A stretch of 30,923 bases of DNA from a virus: the IMG/VR virus record IMGVR_UViG_3300006924_000096, positions 1 through 30,923 of that record. One strand, given 5' to 3'. Shown piece after piece: positions 14,767-22,194 of this stretch. The translations under genes and the position numbers were made by a program. The notes below the pieces were generated by a model. The model was not told where the DNA came from and did not search any database. It saw only the letters and a program-made list of their open reading frames with translations. Each line of letters opens with the position of its first letter. The first letter of the stretch is position 1.

Positions 14767-15893
14767 TGGATATAAACACACGTATAAGTAAAGCTAAGAC
14801 ACGACTGATACTTGAACACCCTTTCATTGGCACAATAGCTATGAACATGGTGTTCAGAGTTAGTGATGAGTGTCCAACAGCTATGACTAATGGCAAAGAG
14901 GTTGTACTAAACCCTGACTTCTGTGCCATGTTGAATGATGATGAGCTATTGTTTCTAGTAGCTCATGAATGCTTTCACCCTATGCTAGAGCATTGTGTAC
15001 GTAGAGGCGACAAAGACCCAAGGGGTTGGAACGTAGCTACTGACTATGTAATCAATCAGTTACTTACTGATGAGAAGATAGGCACTATGCCAAAGCAAGG
15101 TCTATTGGACAAGGAAATCTATGACAAGGGCGAGGGTATATCAGATAAGATATACCACTTGTTACCCCAAGATGATGATGACACACCCAATGGTGGTAAC
15201 GACCAAGGTCAAGCACTAGATGAGTGTGGGGATAGTGGTCAATCACCAGCTGAGATTGAACAGCAGAAAGCAGAATGGAAAGTTAAGGTAGCACAAGCAA
15301 GTCAATCAGCCAAGATGATGGGTAAGCTGAGTGCCAACATGCAGAGACTTGTTGGTGTGTTACTGAAACCCAAAGTAAACTGGCGAGATGTCTTACAGAG
15401 GTTTGTTGTCAAGCAAAGGAATGATGACAGGTCTTATGCAAGACTGAACAGAAGATTCGCTAGTCAAGGACTAGTAATACCTAGTATTACAGGTGAGGGA
15501 CTAGGCGAGATAGCATTTGCAATAGATACATCTGGCTCTATTGGTGAGACTGAATTGAATCAGTTTGCAAGTGAGGTAAGAGAAGTATGGGAAACCCACA
15601 AGCCTGAGAAGATACATGTTATCTACTTCGATAGTGAGGTCTGCCATGCTGATGAGTTTGATAGGTATACTGAGCCTACCTTTGCACCACATGGTGGTGG
15701 AGGTACAGCATTCAGCCCTGTCTTCAAGTACATGCAAGACAAGGACATACAACCTGTCGCATGTATATTTCTAACAGACTTATATTGCAACGACTATGGC
15801 GATACACCTGACTATCCAGTCTTATGGGTATCAACACATGAACATGAGACCCTACCACCATTTGGTGAGGTAACTCTAATGCAAGATGAGTAA
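14766..15893 (+). CDS. metallopeptidase-like / VWA-domain protein (DUF2201 type)
   Basis: The product is 375 aa. The N-terminal domain has HECFHPMLEH (H67-E68...H71...H76), a zincin-like HExxH plus third His. An acidic Asp/Gly linker (about 134-160) follows. The C-terminal VWA domain has a MIDAS motif DTSGSIG (D254, S256, S258), a GGGGTAF loop (T314) and LTDLY (D338), so the metal site looks complete. This architecture is the DUF2201 group: putative metallopeptidase plus VWA-like. Such proteins partner MoxR ATPases. Whether the HExxH site cleaves protein is not shown by sequence; CobT-like chelatase partners are an alternative. It is coupled to the DUF3150 gene by TAATG. Confidence 0.88.
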   Translation: MDINTRISKAKTRLILEHPFIGTIAMNMVFRVSDECPTAMTNGKEVVLNPDFCAMLNDDELLFLVAHECFHPMLEHCVRRGDKDPRGWNVATDYVINQLLTDEKIGTMPKQGLLDKEIYDKGEGISDKIYHLLPQDDDDTPNGGNDQGQALDECGDSGQSPAEIEQQKAEWKVKVAQASQSAKMMGKLSANMQRLVGVLLKPKVNWRDVLQRFVVKQRNDDRSYARLNRRFASQGLVIPSITGEGLGEIAFAIDTSGSIGETELNQFASEVREVWETHKPEKIHVIYFDSEVCHADEFDRYTEPTFAPHGGGGTAFSPVFKYMQDKDIQPVACIFLTDLYCNDYGDTPDYPVLWVSTHEHETLPPFGEVTLMQDE

Positions 15894-15915
15894 TTAACAA
15901 ACGAGGTAAATAAAA

Positions 15916-16599
15916 ATGGCAACAGTAAGAATAAGTCAGACACTAAGAGATGACATTATAAATAATGCTAGGACTCTTTTTAAAGACAGAAAGAGACAGG
16001 CTAAAGAAAACTACAACAAGGACTGGGGCAAACAGATACTTAGTAAGATGTACCCCCATGATGTAATCCAAAAGATAAACGCTTTGGATAAGGCGTGGTT
16101 TAAAGAGGGGGACACTATAACTTTGCAAGGGTTTATGAATACACCTGATGAAGTTATACAGAAGAAGTACAATCGTGATGTCAAATTTAATGTAGGTAAA
16201 TTCCCTTACCCAAGACAGTATAATATATTTAAAGACTATGGGTACACAGGTACAGGCGACTATGAGGGTGTAACTCTTACGTTAGATTCTACAGACCCCA
16301 AGTGGGAAGAGATACAGAAAGAGTACAAGGTATACAGACAAGCCATGTACGACATAGAACAAGAAGAAGAGAAGATTGTAGGTACTGTTAAAACAGTATT
16401 GGATAACTACAGTACTCTATCACCATGCTTAAAGGCACTACCTAAACTCTATGAGTTATTGCCCCAGCATACCAAGGAGAGACACAATCAAATCATTAAG
16501 AAAGCAGACAAGATTAAACCTGAAGAGCTAGAGATAGACACATCAAGTCTAGATGTAGCTATGGTAAAAGATAAGATAACTAAAGGAGGTAACAAATGA
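15916..16599 (+). CDS. Nmad5-like protein (possible nucleotide-modification-associated)
   Basis: The product is 227 aa. The N-terminus (MATVRISQTLRDDIINNAR) and the later ALPKLYELLPQ segment resemble the phage Nmad5 family, a domain predicted from genome context to be linked to DNA base modification. The match is by eye and no catalytic motif is visible. A GAGGT Shine-Dalgarno precedes the start. It follows the MoxR-DUF3150-VWA cassette by 22 bases and ends ATGA into the next gene, so the first five genes from 12906 probably share one transcript. Confidence 0.45.
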   Translation: MATVRISQTLRDDIINNARTLFKDRKRQAKENYNKDWGKQILSKMYPHDVIQKINALDKAWFKEGDTITLQGFMNTPDEVIQKKYNRDVKFNVGKFPYPRQYNIFKDYGYTGTGDYEGVTLTLDSTDPKWEEIQKEYKVYRQAMYDIEQEEEKIVGTVKTVLDNYSTLSPCLKALPKLYELLPQHTKERHNQIIKKADKIKPEELEIDTSSLDVAMVKDKITKGGNK

Positions 16600-17777
16600 C
16601 AATGAAAGTACCAAGCTGGCAAGACATAACTCTAAATGTTTGGAACAAAGATGACTTGATGAAGTTAAATACAAACAACTGGCAACCTGTTGGTGATACA
16701 CATACCATACCTGACCATGGTCTGGGTAAGTTTGACTATGACAGTCTATGGAAACTTGCCCTTAAATCTAAAGCCCCAAGAGGTAAAGGTAAGTTTATTA
16801 ACACATGGCTAAGACTAAAGCTAGACAATGAAGAGCCATGCCTAATGATTTATGGCAAGGAGTTTATGCGTGTTAGTCAAGATAACATAGCTACTGTTCA
16901 AATAGATACCAAAGATGTGTGGCATTCACCAAGTGTTTATGTATCAGCACTAGAGAAATGGATACCCTTTATGATAATGAGACATAGGACTGGTATCTAT
17001 AGGATAATGCACAAGCTTAAAGTGTTAGAACACGTAAAGGAATTTGTTGGAACTGAGATATATTCATGGACTATGTATCAGAAAATTCTAAGGCAAGGGC
17101 AAGTAGTTTGTAAGGGACTTAGGTTTGACTTGAACACAGGCAAACTACTAAATCCTAACACAGACCACGAGCCTACAAAATGTGTAGAGCATAAAGACAA
17201 GAGGAAAGAATGGCGAAAGAATATAACAGCATTTAAGAAACAGTTACGAACAAGACTAAGACTAGGTGTAGTCGAGACAATGCTAGATAAGATACAAAAT
17301 GCAAATACTACTAGATGTCTTAATGTTATAGAGACTCATGCCAAACTGTTGGGGAAGTGGGATAGTGATGAGTATGGCAGTCTTGGATATCAAGTAGGTA
17401 GAATAAGAGAAGAACAAAAGGATAATAAAAATACATCTCTACAGGTTGCTATAAATTGGAATGAGTCTATAGAATTTATAGCCTCACACATAGCAAACAA
17501 CACAATGCCTAACGAGATATTCATACCATTGTGTATAACAATACAGACCATACAAGAGAATGCATGGAGGAGTGAGCCTACCTTAGACCAATGTATTACT
17601 ACATTCTTTAACAAACTGAGCCTACCTCTACGAAGACATTTCGGAGTGATAGAAAAGGAGGCTACTATATCATCTGACAACAACTTGTACTATATATGTA
17701 GACCACGCAGAAGATTTTATAGTGTCGAGCTACCTATAGACCAAATATACAATACATATAAAGGAGAAATAAAATGA
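16596..17777 (+). CDS. hypothetical protein, 393 aa
   Basis: The product is large for an unrecognised early gene. AAGGAGGT precedes the ATG at 16596, which overlaps the upstream stop. The central part is very basic (HKDKRKEWRKNITAFKKQLR) and there are two Cys-containing stretches. The C-terminal 70 residues include TTFFNKLSLPLRRHFGVIEK and YICRPRRRFYS, which suggest nucleic-acid contact. No known domain or catalytic motif is recognised. Coupling to the Nmad5-like gene makes joint function possible. Confidence 0.75.
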   Translation: MTMKVPSWQDITLNVWNKDDLMKLNTNNWQPVGDTHTIPDHGLGKFDYDSLWKLALKSKAPRGKGKFINTWLRLKLDNEEPCLMIYGKEFMRVSQDNIATVQIDTKDVWHSPSVYVSALEKWIPFMIMRHRTGIYRIMHKLKVLEHVKEFVGTEIYSWTMYQKILRQGQVVCKGLRFDLNTGKLLNPNTDHEPTKCVEHKDKRKEWRKNITAFKKQLRTRLRLGVVETMLDKIQNANTTRCLNVIETHAKLLGKWDSDEYGSLGYQVGRIREEQKDNKNTSLQVAINWNESIEFIASHIANNTMPNEIFIPLCITIQTIQENAWRSEPTLDQCITTFFNKLSLPLRRHFGVIEKEATISSDNNLYYICRPRRRFYSVELPIDQIYNTYKGEIK

Positions 17778-17959
17778 CAAACAACAGCATGATAGCAGAA
17801 GAGGATATGTGCAAATCGAACATAATTCAAATTGCTATCAGAAGAAGAGTACTGATTGATAAGGTTAAGCTAATACTAAAAGATAGTATGTCAAAAGGTG
17901 AAAGCATAGAGCCTAATCGTTTGTATGAAACAATAATAAAAATGGAGAAGAAAGTATGA
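17774..17959 (+). CDS. small hypothetical protein (61 aa)
   Basis: This is a small helical protein (NIIQIAIRRRVLIDKVKLIL), basic in the middle and ending in EKKV. The start overlaps the upstream stop (ATGA) and the stop overlaps the next start (ATGA). It begins a run of six very small, tightly overlapping ORFs. AAAGGAGA precedes it. No family is recognised. Confidence 0.65.
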   Translation: MTNNSMIAEEDMCKSNIIQIAIRRRVLIDKVKLILKDSMSKGESIEPNRLYETIIKMEKKV

Positions 17960-18090
17960 GTGATGTAGAAAAACTACAAGAGTTTTTAAAGTGGGTTAAG
18001 ACAAGTCCATTTGAGTTTGATGTTACAGGAATGCAAGGTGGATTTGTTCGTGTGAAATTTTATGTAGAAGAGGAGAAAGATAATGAGTAG
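17956..18090 (+). CDS. 44-aa acidic protein (paralogue of the 18297 product)
   Basis: ATG 17956 (ATGA overlap) opens a 44-aa frame starting MSDVEKLQEFLKWVKTSPFE and ending VRVKFYVEEEKDNE. The pattern L..WL/V.T.P ... V.V.F...EEE..E recurs in the 42-aa product encoded at 18297, so the two look like diverged duplicates. The Shine-Dalgarno is GGAGAAG in the end of the upstream gene. The stop overlaps the next start by 8 bases. Function is unknown. Confidence 0.7.
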   Translation: MSDVEKLQEFLKWVKTSPFEFDVTGMQGGFVRVKFYVEEEKDNE

Positions 18091-18304
18091 TAGTACAGGC
18101 GAGTGGTGTTGCACAGAGTGTGGCTCATACAATGCCTATCAAGAAACATTTAGTGATGATGAGGTAGGACACATTATGGGCTGTAATGATTGTGGTTACT
18201 ATGATGTATACAGAGAGAATGCAGAAACAGGACAAGTAATAGAAGAGTATCAAGGCAAAGAACATTACTATGCCAAAGAAGATAAGGAGAAAGACAATGA
18301 CTAG
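18083..18304 (+). CDS. small zinc-ribbon protein
   Basis: The product is 73 aa. Cys pairs at C10-x2-C13 (CTEC) and C34-x2-C37 (CNDC), about 20 residues apart with aromatic residues between (YNAYQETF), form a rubredoxin/zinc-ribbon-like knuckle pair. The C-terminal third is acidic and charged (KEHYYAKEDKEKDND). It may bind nucleic acid or a polymerase subunit; this is inference. It overlaps both neighbours by 8 bases, so translation is coupled. Confidence 0.72.
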   Translation: MSSSTGEWCCTECGSYNAYQETFSDDEVGHIMGCNDCGYYDVYRENAETGQVIEEYQGKEHYYAKEDKEKDND

Positions 18305-18425
18305 AGAAGAACTTTATGAGTGGTTGAACACTTGCCCAAGCCACAAATGGGAGACACCCCATGAGAGTGAGGAGTATGTAAGTGTTGATTTTAAAATAGA
18401 TGAAGAGGAGGAAGATGATGAGTAA
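18297..18425 (+). CDS. 42-aa acidic protein (paralogue of the 17956 product)
   Basis: ATG 18297 follows AAGGAGA and overlaps the upstream stop. The frame encodes MTREELYEWLNTCPSHKWET... and ends FKIDEEEEDDE. It matches the 17956 product in layout: helical N-terminus with Trp, a Cys/Ser-Pro turn, one beta strand V.V.F and a poly-acidic tail. It is separated from it by a zinc-ribbon gene. The poly-acidic tail suggests a DNA-mimic or adaptor role, but that is speculative. Confidence 0.68.
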   Translation: MTREELYEWLNTCPSHKWETPHESEEYVSVDFKIDEEEEDDE

Positions 18426-18672
18426 TAAAGACGGTTGGGTAGATGATTACACAATAAGTATTGGATGGTGTACTGATGATGTTTTGGAACTTGTACGCAT
18501 GAGAAATATGAACAGGTTGTCAGATGATATACCAAAAGAAAAACTAACTTTAGATGAATGTAAAGAGGTGTTAGCTAGATGTTTAAGAAGACATGACGCT
18601 AATCATGGTATTACATGGGACACATTAGATTTTCACATTGACGACATTATAAAGGAGAGAGATGATGAGTGA
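18418..18672 (+). CDS. small hypothetical protein (84 aa)
   Basis: From ATG 18418 the protein starts MSNKDGWVDDYTISIGW. The Shine-Dalgarno GAGGAGG (18404-18410) is well spaced for it, and the ATG immediately upstream (18415) is equally possible. It is a helical, acidic protein (LTLDECKEVLARCLRRHDAN) with a Trp-rich N-terminus and a DDE ending. It overlaps the preceding ORF by 8 bases. No family is recognised. Confidence 0.68.
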   Translation: MSNKDGWVDDYTISIGWCTDDVLELVRMRNMNRLSDDIPKEKLTLDECKEVLARCLRRHDANHGITWDTLDFHIDDIIKERDDE

Positions 18673-18958
18673 GTTTAAGGTAGAGAAAAACATACCATTA
18701 CCTAAAAAGAAAACAAGAGGAAATGCTACACAAAGATATGTAAACAGGTATAAATGGATTACTGAGTTAAAAGATGGCGATAGTATTGTATGTAATCGTA
18801 GAGAATCAACAAACATAATTAGTTTTTGCAAAAGGTGGGGTATTAAAACAATACAGAAGTGGGTAGATGACAGGTCATGGTACAAGCATGGATATGCAGA
18901 AGACGGTAAGTACAGACTATGGTTTTATCCAACAACTAATAAGGAGAAAGACAAATGA
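18665..18958 (+). CDS. small basic protein, possible DNA-binding
   Basis: From ATG 18665 the protein is about 97 aa (MSEFKVEKNIPLPKKKTRGN...). The N-terminal third is basic. The later NIISFCKRWGIKTIQKWVDD segment looks like a helix-turn-helix, and is followed by KYRLWFYP, which resembles a winged strand. DNA binding is suggested but not established. The ATG at 18662 is an alternative, but spacing to GGAG favours 18665. The stop overlaps the Ntn-hydrolase start (ATGA). Confidence 0.68.
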   Translation: MSEFKVEKNIPLPKKKTRGNATQRYVNRYKWITELKDGDSIVCNRRESTNIISFCKRWGIKTIQKWVDDRSWYKHGYAEDGKYRLWFYPTTNKEKDK

Positions 18959-19437
18959 CAGTAGTAGTATGGGACGGCGAAACTCTAGCTACAGATAGAC
19001 AGGCTAGTGATGGCTCAGTTAAATGGGAGACAGACAAAGCGTGGTACGTAATGAGAGATGACAAACCTTACATAGTATCGGGAGTAGGTTATCTTAAATA
19101 CATTGTAGCTTTGAGAGAGTGGTTTACTGAGGGTGCTAACCCTGATAAGTACCCTTTCGGAATAAGTGATACAGGGGCATACAAGATTACCAAGTCTCAA
19201 CTCATTGTCGTAAGTAAAGACAAAGGTCTAATGGTTTATGAAGACACACCATTCCCTGTGATACGTGGGTTTACACAATGTGCATTCGGAGATGGCAAAG
19301 AGTTTTCATATGGGGCATTGAGTATGGGAGCTACATCAAGTGAGGCAGTAGGTGTTACCAATGAACATTCTTTACATTGTGGGAAAGGAGTGGCACTATA
19401 CAGTTTATATAACTTACACAGTAGTAAAGTAACATAA
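18955..19437 (+). CDS. proteasome-beta/HslV-like Ntn hydrolase
   Basis: The product is 160 aa, near HslV length. It begins MTVVVWDGETLATDRQASDG: Met-Thr-x-x-x-x-D-G..L..D.Q..., the N-terminal pattern of proteasome-like peptidases, with Thr2 as the likely nucleophile after Met removal. Asp17-equivalent and the later SMGATSSEAV and CGKGVALYSL segments fit the sandwich fold. Phages carry such single-ORF HslV-like proteins without HslU; the substrate is unknown. It is coupled by ATGA to the HTH-like small gene. The function could be proteolysis of host or phage proteins, or a non-catalytic relic. Confidence 0.78.
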   Translation: MTVVVWDGETLATDRQASDGSVKWETDKAWYVMRDDKPYIVSGVGYLKYIVALREWFTEGANPDKYPFGISDTGAYKITKSQLIVVSKDKGLMVYEDTPFPVIRGFTQCAFGDGKEFSYGALSMGATSSEAVGVTNEHSLHCGKGVALYSLYNLHSSKVT

Positions 19438-19453
19438 AGGAGTTTACACGAGT

Positions 19454-19681
19454 ATGATAAAGAGTAATGACAAGGTAGAGAAACCTGAACACTATGCAAG
19501 GTATAAGATAGAGCCAATAACATTTATTGTTGAGAACGATATACCATATTGCGAATCAAACGTAATCAAGTATGTCTGTAGGTGGCAGTACAAACACCCA
19601 ACTAAACAAGGACAGATAGATGACTTGAAGAAAGCAAGACAGTATATAGATATATTAATTAAAAAAGTAGAGAGAGGTTAG
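19454..19681 (+). CDS. DUF3310 protein (SaV-like nucleotide-kinase related)
   Basis: The product is 75 aa with the full DUF3310 pattern: VEKPEHYARYKIEPITFI, then NVIKYVCRWQYKHPTKQG, then DLKKARQYIDILI. This small family is common in phage replication clusters and is loosely linked to nucleotide metabolism, without proven activity. AAAGGAG lies 11 bases upstream. It is followed 1 base after its stop by the next small gene. Confidence 0.88.
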   Translation: MIKSNDKVEKPEHYARYKIEPITFIVENDIPYCESNVIKYVCRWQYKHPTKQGQIDDLKKARQYIDILIKKVERG

Positions 19682-19682
19682 T

Positions 19683-19877
19683 ATGAAGATAGATGTATGG
19701 GAAAAAGTAAAGACAACAAGTATTGATGAGATAGACACTAATAAACATATTCTAGCTGAGCTTGATGAAGACCAGTCTCAGTACAGAATAATTAAAGTAC
19801 TTAAAAATGGGACAGCAATAGATGTTTCATCAGAGGGTAATTGGGTATTTCATAAATATTTAGACAGTAAAATTTAG
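19683..19877 (+). CDS. small hypothetical protein (64 aa)
   Basis: This is an acidic small protein starting MKIDVWEKVKTTSIDEIDTN. It is rich in Asp and Glu, with strand-like YRIIKVLKNGTAIDV. AGAGAGG precedes it. It lies 1 base after DUF3310 and 10 bases before the next gene. No family is recognised; its place in the PolA-upstream operon is the only clue. Confidence 0.62.
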   Translation: MKIDVWEKVKTTSIDEIDTNKHILAELDEDQSQYRIIKVLKNGTAIDVSSEGNWVFHKYLDSKI

Positions 19878-19887
19878 GAGGATAAAG

Positions 19888-20073
19888 ATGTTAATACAAG
19901 TAAATAGATACATAAAAACCACTTACGAATTAAATAAAATTCCTGAAGATGAGTTTAAAAATTGGTCTGATGATGAGATAGCTGGTCATTTTGAAGAGCA
20001 TGGTCTTGCAGTAAAAACAGACAGAGGATATTGTGGCTATCCCAACACACCTGATGAAATAATAGAGTGGTAG
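19888..20073 (+). CDS. small hypothetical protein (61 aa)
   Basis: This is a 61-aa acidic protein (MLIQVNRYIKTTYELNKIPE...PDEIIEW). A GGAGG Shine-Dalgarno lies upstream. It has an aromatic-ended C-terminus and one Cys. It ends 1 base before the DNA polymerase start, so it is probably co-transcribed with it. The family is not recognised. Confidence 0.65.
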   Translation: MLIQVNRYIKTTYELNKIPEDEFKNWSDDEIAGHFEEHGLAVKTDRGYCGYPNTPDEIIEW

Positions 20074-20074
20074 C

Positions 20075-21940
20075 ATGGATATAGTAACCATAGATTTTGA
20101 AACCTATTATGATAGGGACTACTCTCTATCTAAAATGACTACTGAATCTTACATCAGAGACAAAAGGTTTGAGGTCATAGGAATTGCAGTCAAGTACAAT
20201 GACATGCCAACACGTTGGTACAAGAGTGATGATGTCGGCAGGTTTTTAGAGTCGGTAGATTTTTCAGATAAGTTTATACTTGCACACAACACAGCATTTG
20301 ATGGTGCTATATTGTCGTGGCATTATAACATAAAGCCAAAGTTTTGGCTAGACACCATGTCTATGGCTAGACCCAAGCACAGTATGACAACAGGTTGTTC
20401 TCTAAGTGCATTAGCAAAACACTATGAGCTAGGACAGAAAGGGACTGAGGTTATCAGTGCATTAGGCAAAAGGTTAGAGGACTTCACTTCGGAAGAACTA
20501 AAGCAGTATGGGAAGTATTGTATTAATGATGTTGAACTTACCTATAAGCTATGGGGAAAGCTATCAAAGAAGTTTCCTATCTCAGAACTTATGGTTATCA
20601 ACCAAACCCTACAGATGTATACCAATCCTACTGTGGAGCTAGACAAAGAACTTCTATCTAATTACCTGGTCTCAATCAAGCTTAACAAACGACAACTACT
20701 TGACACGTTATCTACCAAAGGACTATCAAATGAGCAAGTAAAGAAAGCTCTTATGTCTAATCCAATGTTTGCTAAGTTACTTATATATGTAGGGGTAACA
20801 CCACCTATGAAGATATCAGCTAGGACAGGGAAAGAAACCTATGCCTTTGCTAAGACAGATAAAGAATTTATAAACTTACAACAACACCCTAACCCTGTAG
20901 TACAACAACTTGTATCAGCAAGGCTAGGAGTCAAGTCTACTATAGAAGAAACACGAACTGAAAACCTGATAGCAGTAGCAGACAGGGGAAGATTACCTAT
21001 ACTATTAAATTACTATGGAGCACACACAGGTAGGTTTAGTGGTGGGGATAAATTAAATTTACAGAACTTACCTCGTAGTGGTGCACTAAGGAAATCCTTA
21101 GTAGCACCTAAAGGTAAAGTCTTAATAGCATGTGATTCATCACAGATTGAGGCACGAATGGTTGCATATATAAGTGGGCAGAAAGATTTGGTTGAGGCAT
21201 TCAGACAAGGTAGAGATGTTTACAGTGAGTTTGCCAGTGATGTATATGGCAGAAAGATTACAAAGAAAGATAAGCTAGAACGATTTGTAGGTAAGACTTG
21301 CATACTAGGACTAGGTTATGGTATGGGAGCAGAGAAGTTTAAAGACACGTTGGCTATGGGTCAAGGTGGCATGTCAGTAGACATAGATTTAAATGAGGCT
21401 AAAAGAATTGTTACCTTATATAGACAGAAAAACCACAACATAGTTTCTTTTTGGAGAACGTGTGGTCATGCGTTGGATACCATGATTAGTGGTGGAGTAG
21501 GGTCTATAGGTGGTGGCATATGCGACTATGATTCGGAGGGAATTATACTACCAAATGGTTTACGTATAAGATACCCTGAATTACAGAGGACATCAGATGG
21601 GTTTGAGTACATATCTAATGCTAGAACTTACAGGAAGTTAGTAACTACTGGACGTTTAGATGATAAGGAATGGACTAGAATCTATGGTGGTAAAGTAACA
21701 GAGAATGTTGTTCAAGCACTGGCTAGGATAGTAGTATCAGAACAAATGGTTGAGATAGGTAAACACTATCAAGTTTTATTTCAAGTACATGATGAGATAA
21801 TCGTTTGCGTGATGCAAGAAAGAGAGTCGGACACACAACAACACGTTGAGACAATCATGTCTACTTCACCCATCTGGGCACAGGACTTACCTGTAGCTTG
21901 TGAGAGTGGAGTGGGCTTTAATTATGGAGAGGCAAAATGA
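20075..21940 (+). CDS. polA: DNA polymerase I-type (family A) with 3'-5' exonuclease
   Basis: The product is 621 aa. The exonuclease domain has DFET (D7, E9), AHNTAFD (H71-D76) and YCIND (Y148, D152), a complete DEDDy set, so proofreading is likely active. The polymerase domain has motif A DSSQIEAR (D354), motif B with R403, K407 and Y415 (RFVGKTCILGLGYG), and motif C QVHDEI (D573). There is no 5' nuclease domain. By alignment, E. coli F762 corresponds to Leu 411. It starts 1 base after the upstream stop and ends ATGA into the next gene. It is the replicative polymerase, working with the primase-helicase and SSB. Confidence 0.95.
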   Translation: MDIVTIDFETYYDRDYSLSKMTTESYIRDKRFEVIGIAVKYNDMPTRWYKSDDVGRFLESVDFSDKFILAHNTAFDGAILSWHYNIKPKFWLDTMSMARPKHSMTTGCSLSALAKHYELGQKGTEVISALGKRLEDFTSEELKQYGKYCINDVELTYKLWGKLSKKFPISELMVINQTLQMYTNPTVELDKELLSNYLVSIKLNKRQLLDTLSTKGLSNEQVKKALMSNPMFAKLLIYVGVTPPMKISARTGKETYAFAKTDKEFINLQQHPNPVVQQLVSARLGVKSTIEETRTENLIAVADRGRLPILLNYYGAHTGRFSGGDKLNLQNLPRSGALRKSLVAPKGKVLIACDSSQIEARMVAYISGQKDLVEAFRQGRDVYSEFASDVYGRKITKKDKLERFVGKTCILGLGYGMGAEKFKDTLAMGQGGMSVDIDLNEAKRIVTLYRQKNHNIVSFWRTCGHALDTMISGGVGSIGGGICDYDSEGIILPNGLRIRYPELQRTSDGFEYISNARTYRKLVTTGRLDDKEWTRIYGGKVTENVVQALARIVVSEQMVEIGKHYQVLFQVHDEIIVCVMQERESDTQQHVETIMSTSPIWAQDLPVACESGVGFNYGEAK

Positions 21941-22194
21941 CAGACATAATAGGAACAAATGGAAAAGAAATAAAATCACAAAAGAAATCAGTCCAAGATG
22001 AGAGCTTACTTTTATTAGAGAAAGTACATAAAGATATAAAAGAACTAGAGCCAAAAGAATTTGATTCAATTACTGTACTACTAAAGATAAAAGGTAAGTA
22101 CCTTAAATATTCGTTGGGTATTGCTGACGCAATACTAGATGTAGGACAGCTTGAGGCTATCAAGTATGACATACTAAAGAAAATGCATTCATGA
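21937..22194 (+). CDS. small hypothetical protein in replication operon
   Basis: The product is 85 aa. It is helical and highly charged (SLLLLEKVHKDIKELEPKEF, then GIADAILDVGQLEAIK) and overlaps the polymerase and the nuclease genes by ATGA at both ends. Its position suggests a polymerase- or nuclease-associated cofactor. No family or motif is recognised. Confidence 0.68.
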   Translation: MTDIIGTNGKEIKSQKKSVQDESLLLLEKVHKDIKELEPKEFDSITVLLKIKGKYLKYSLGIADAILDVGQLEAIKYDILKKMHS

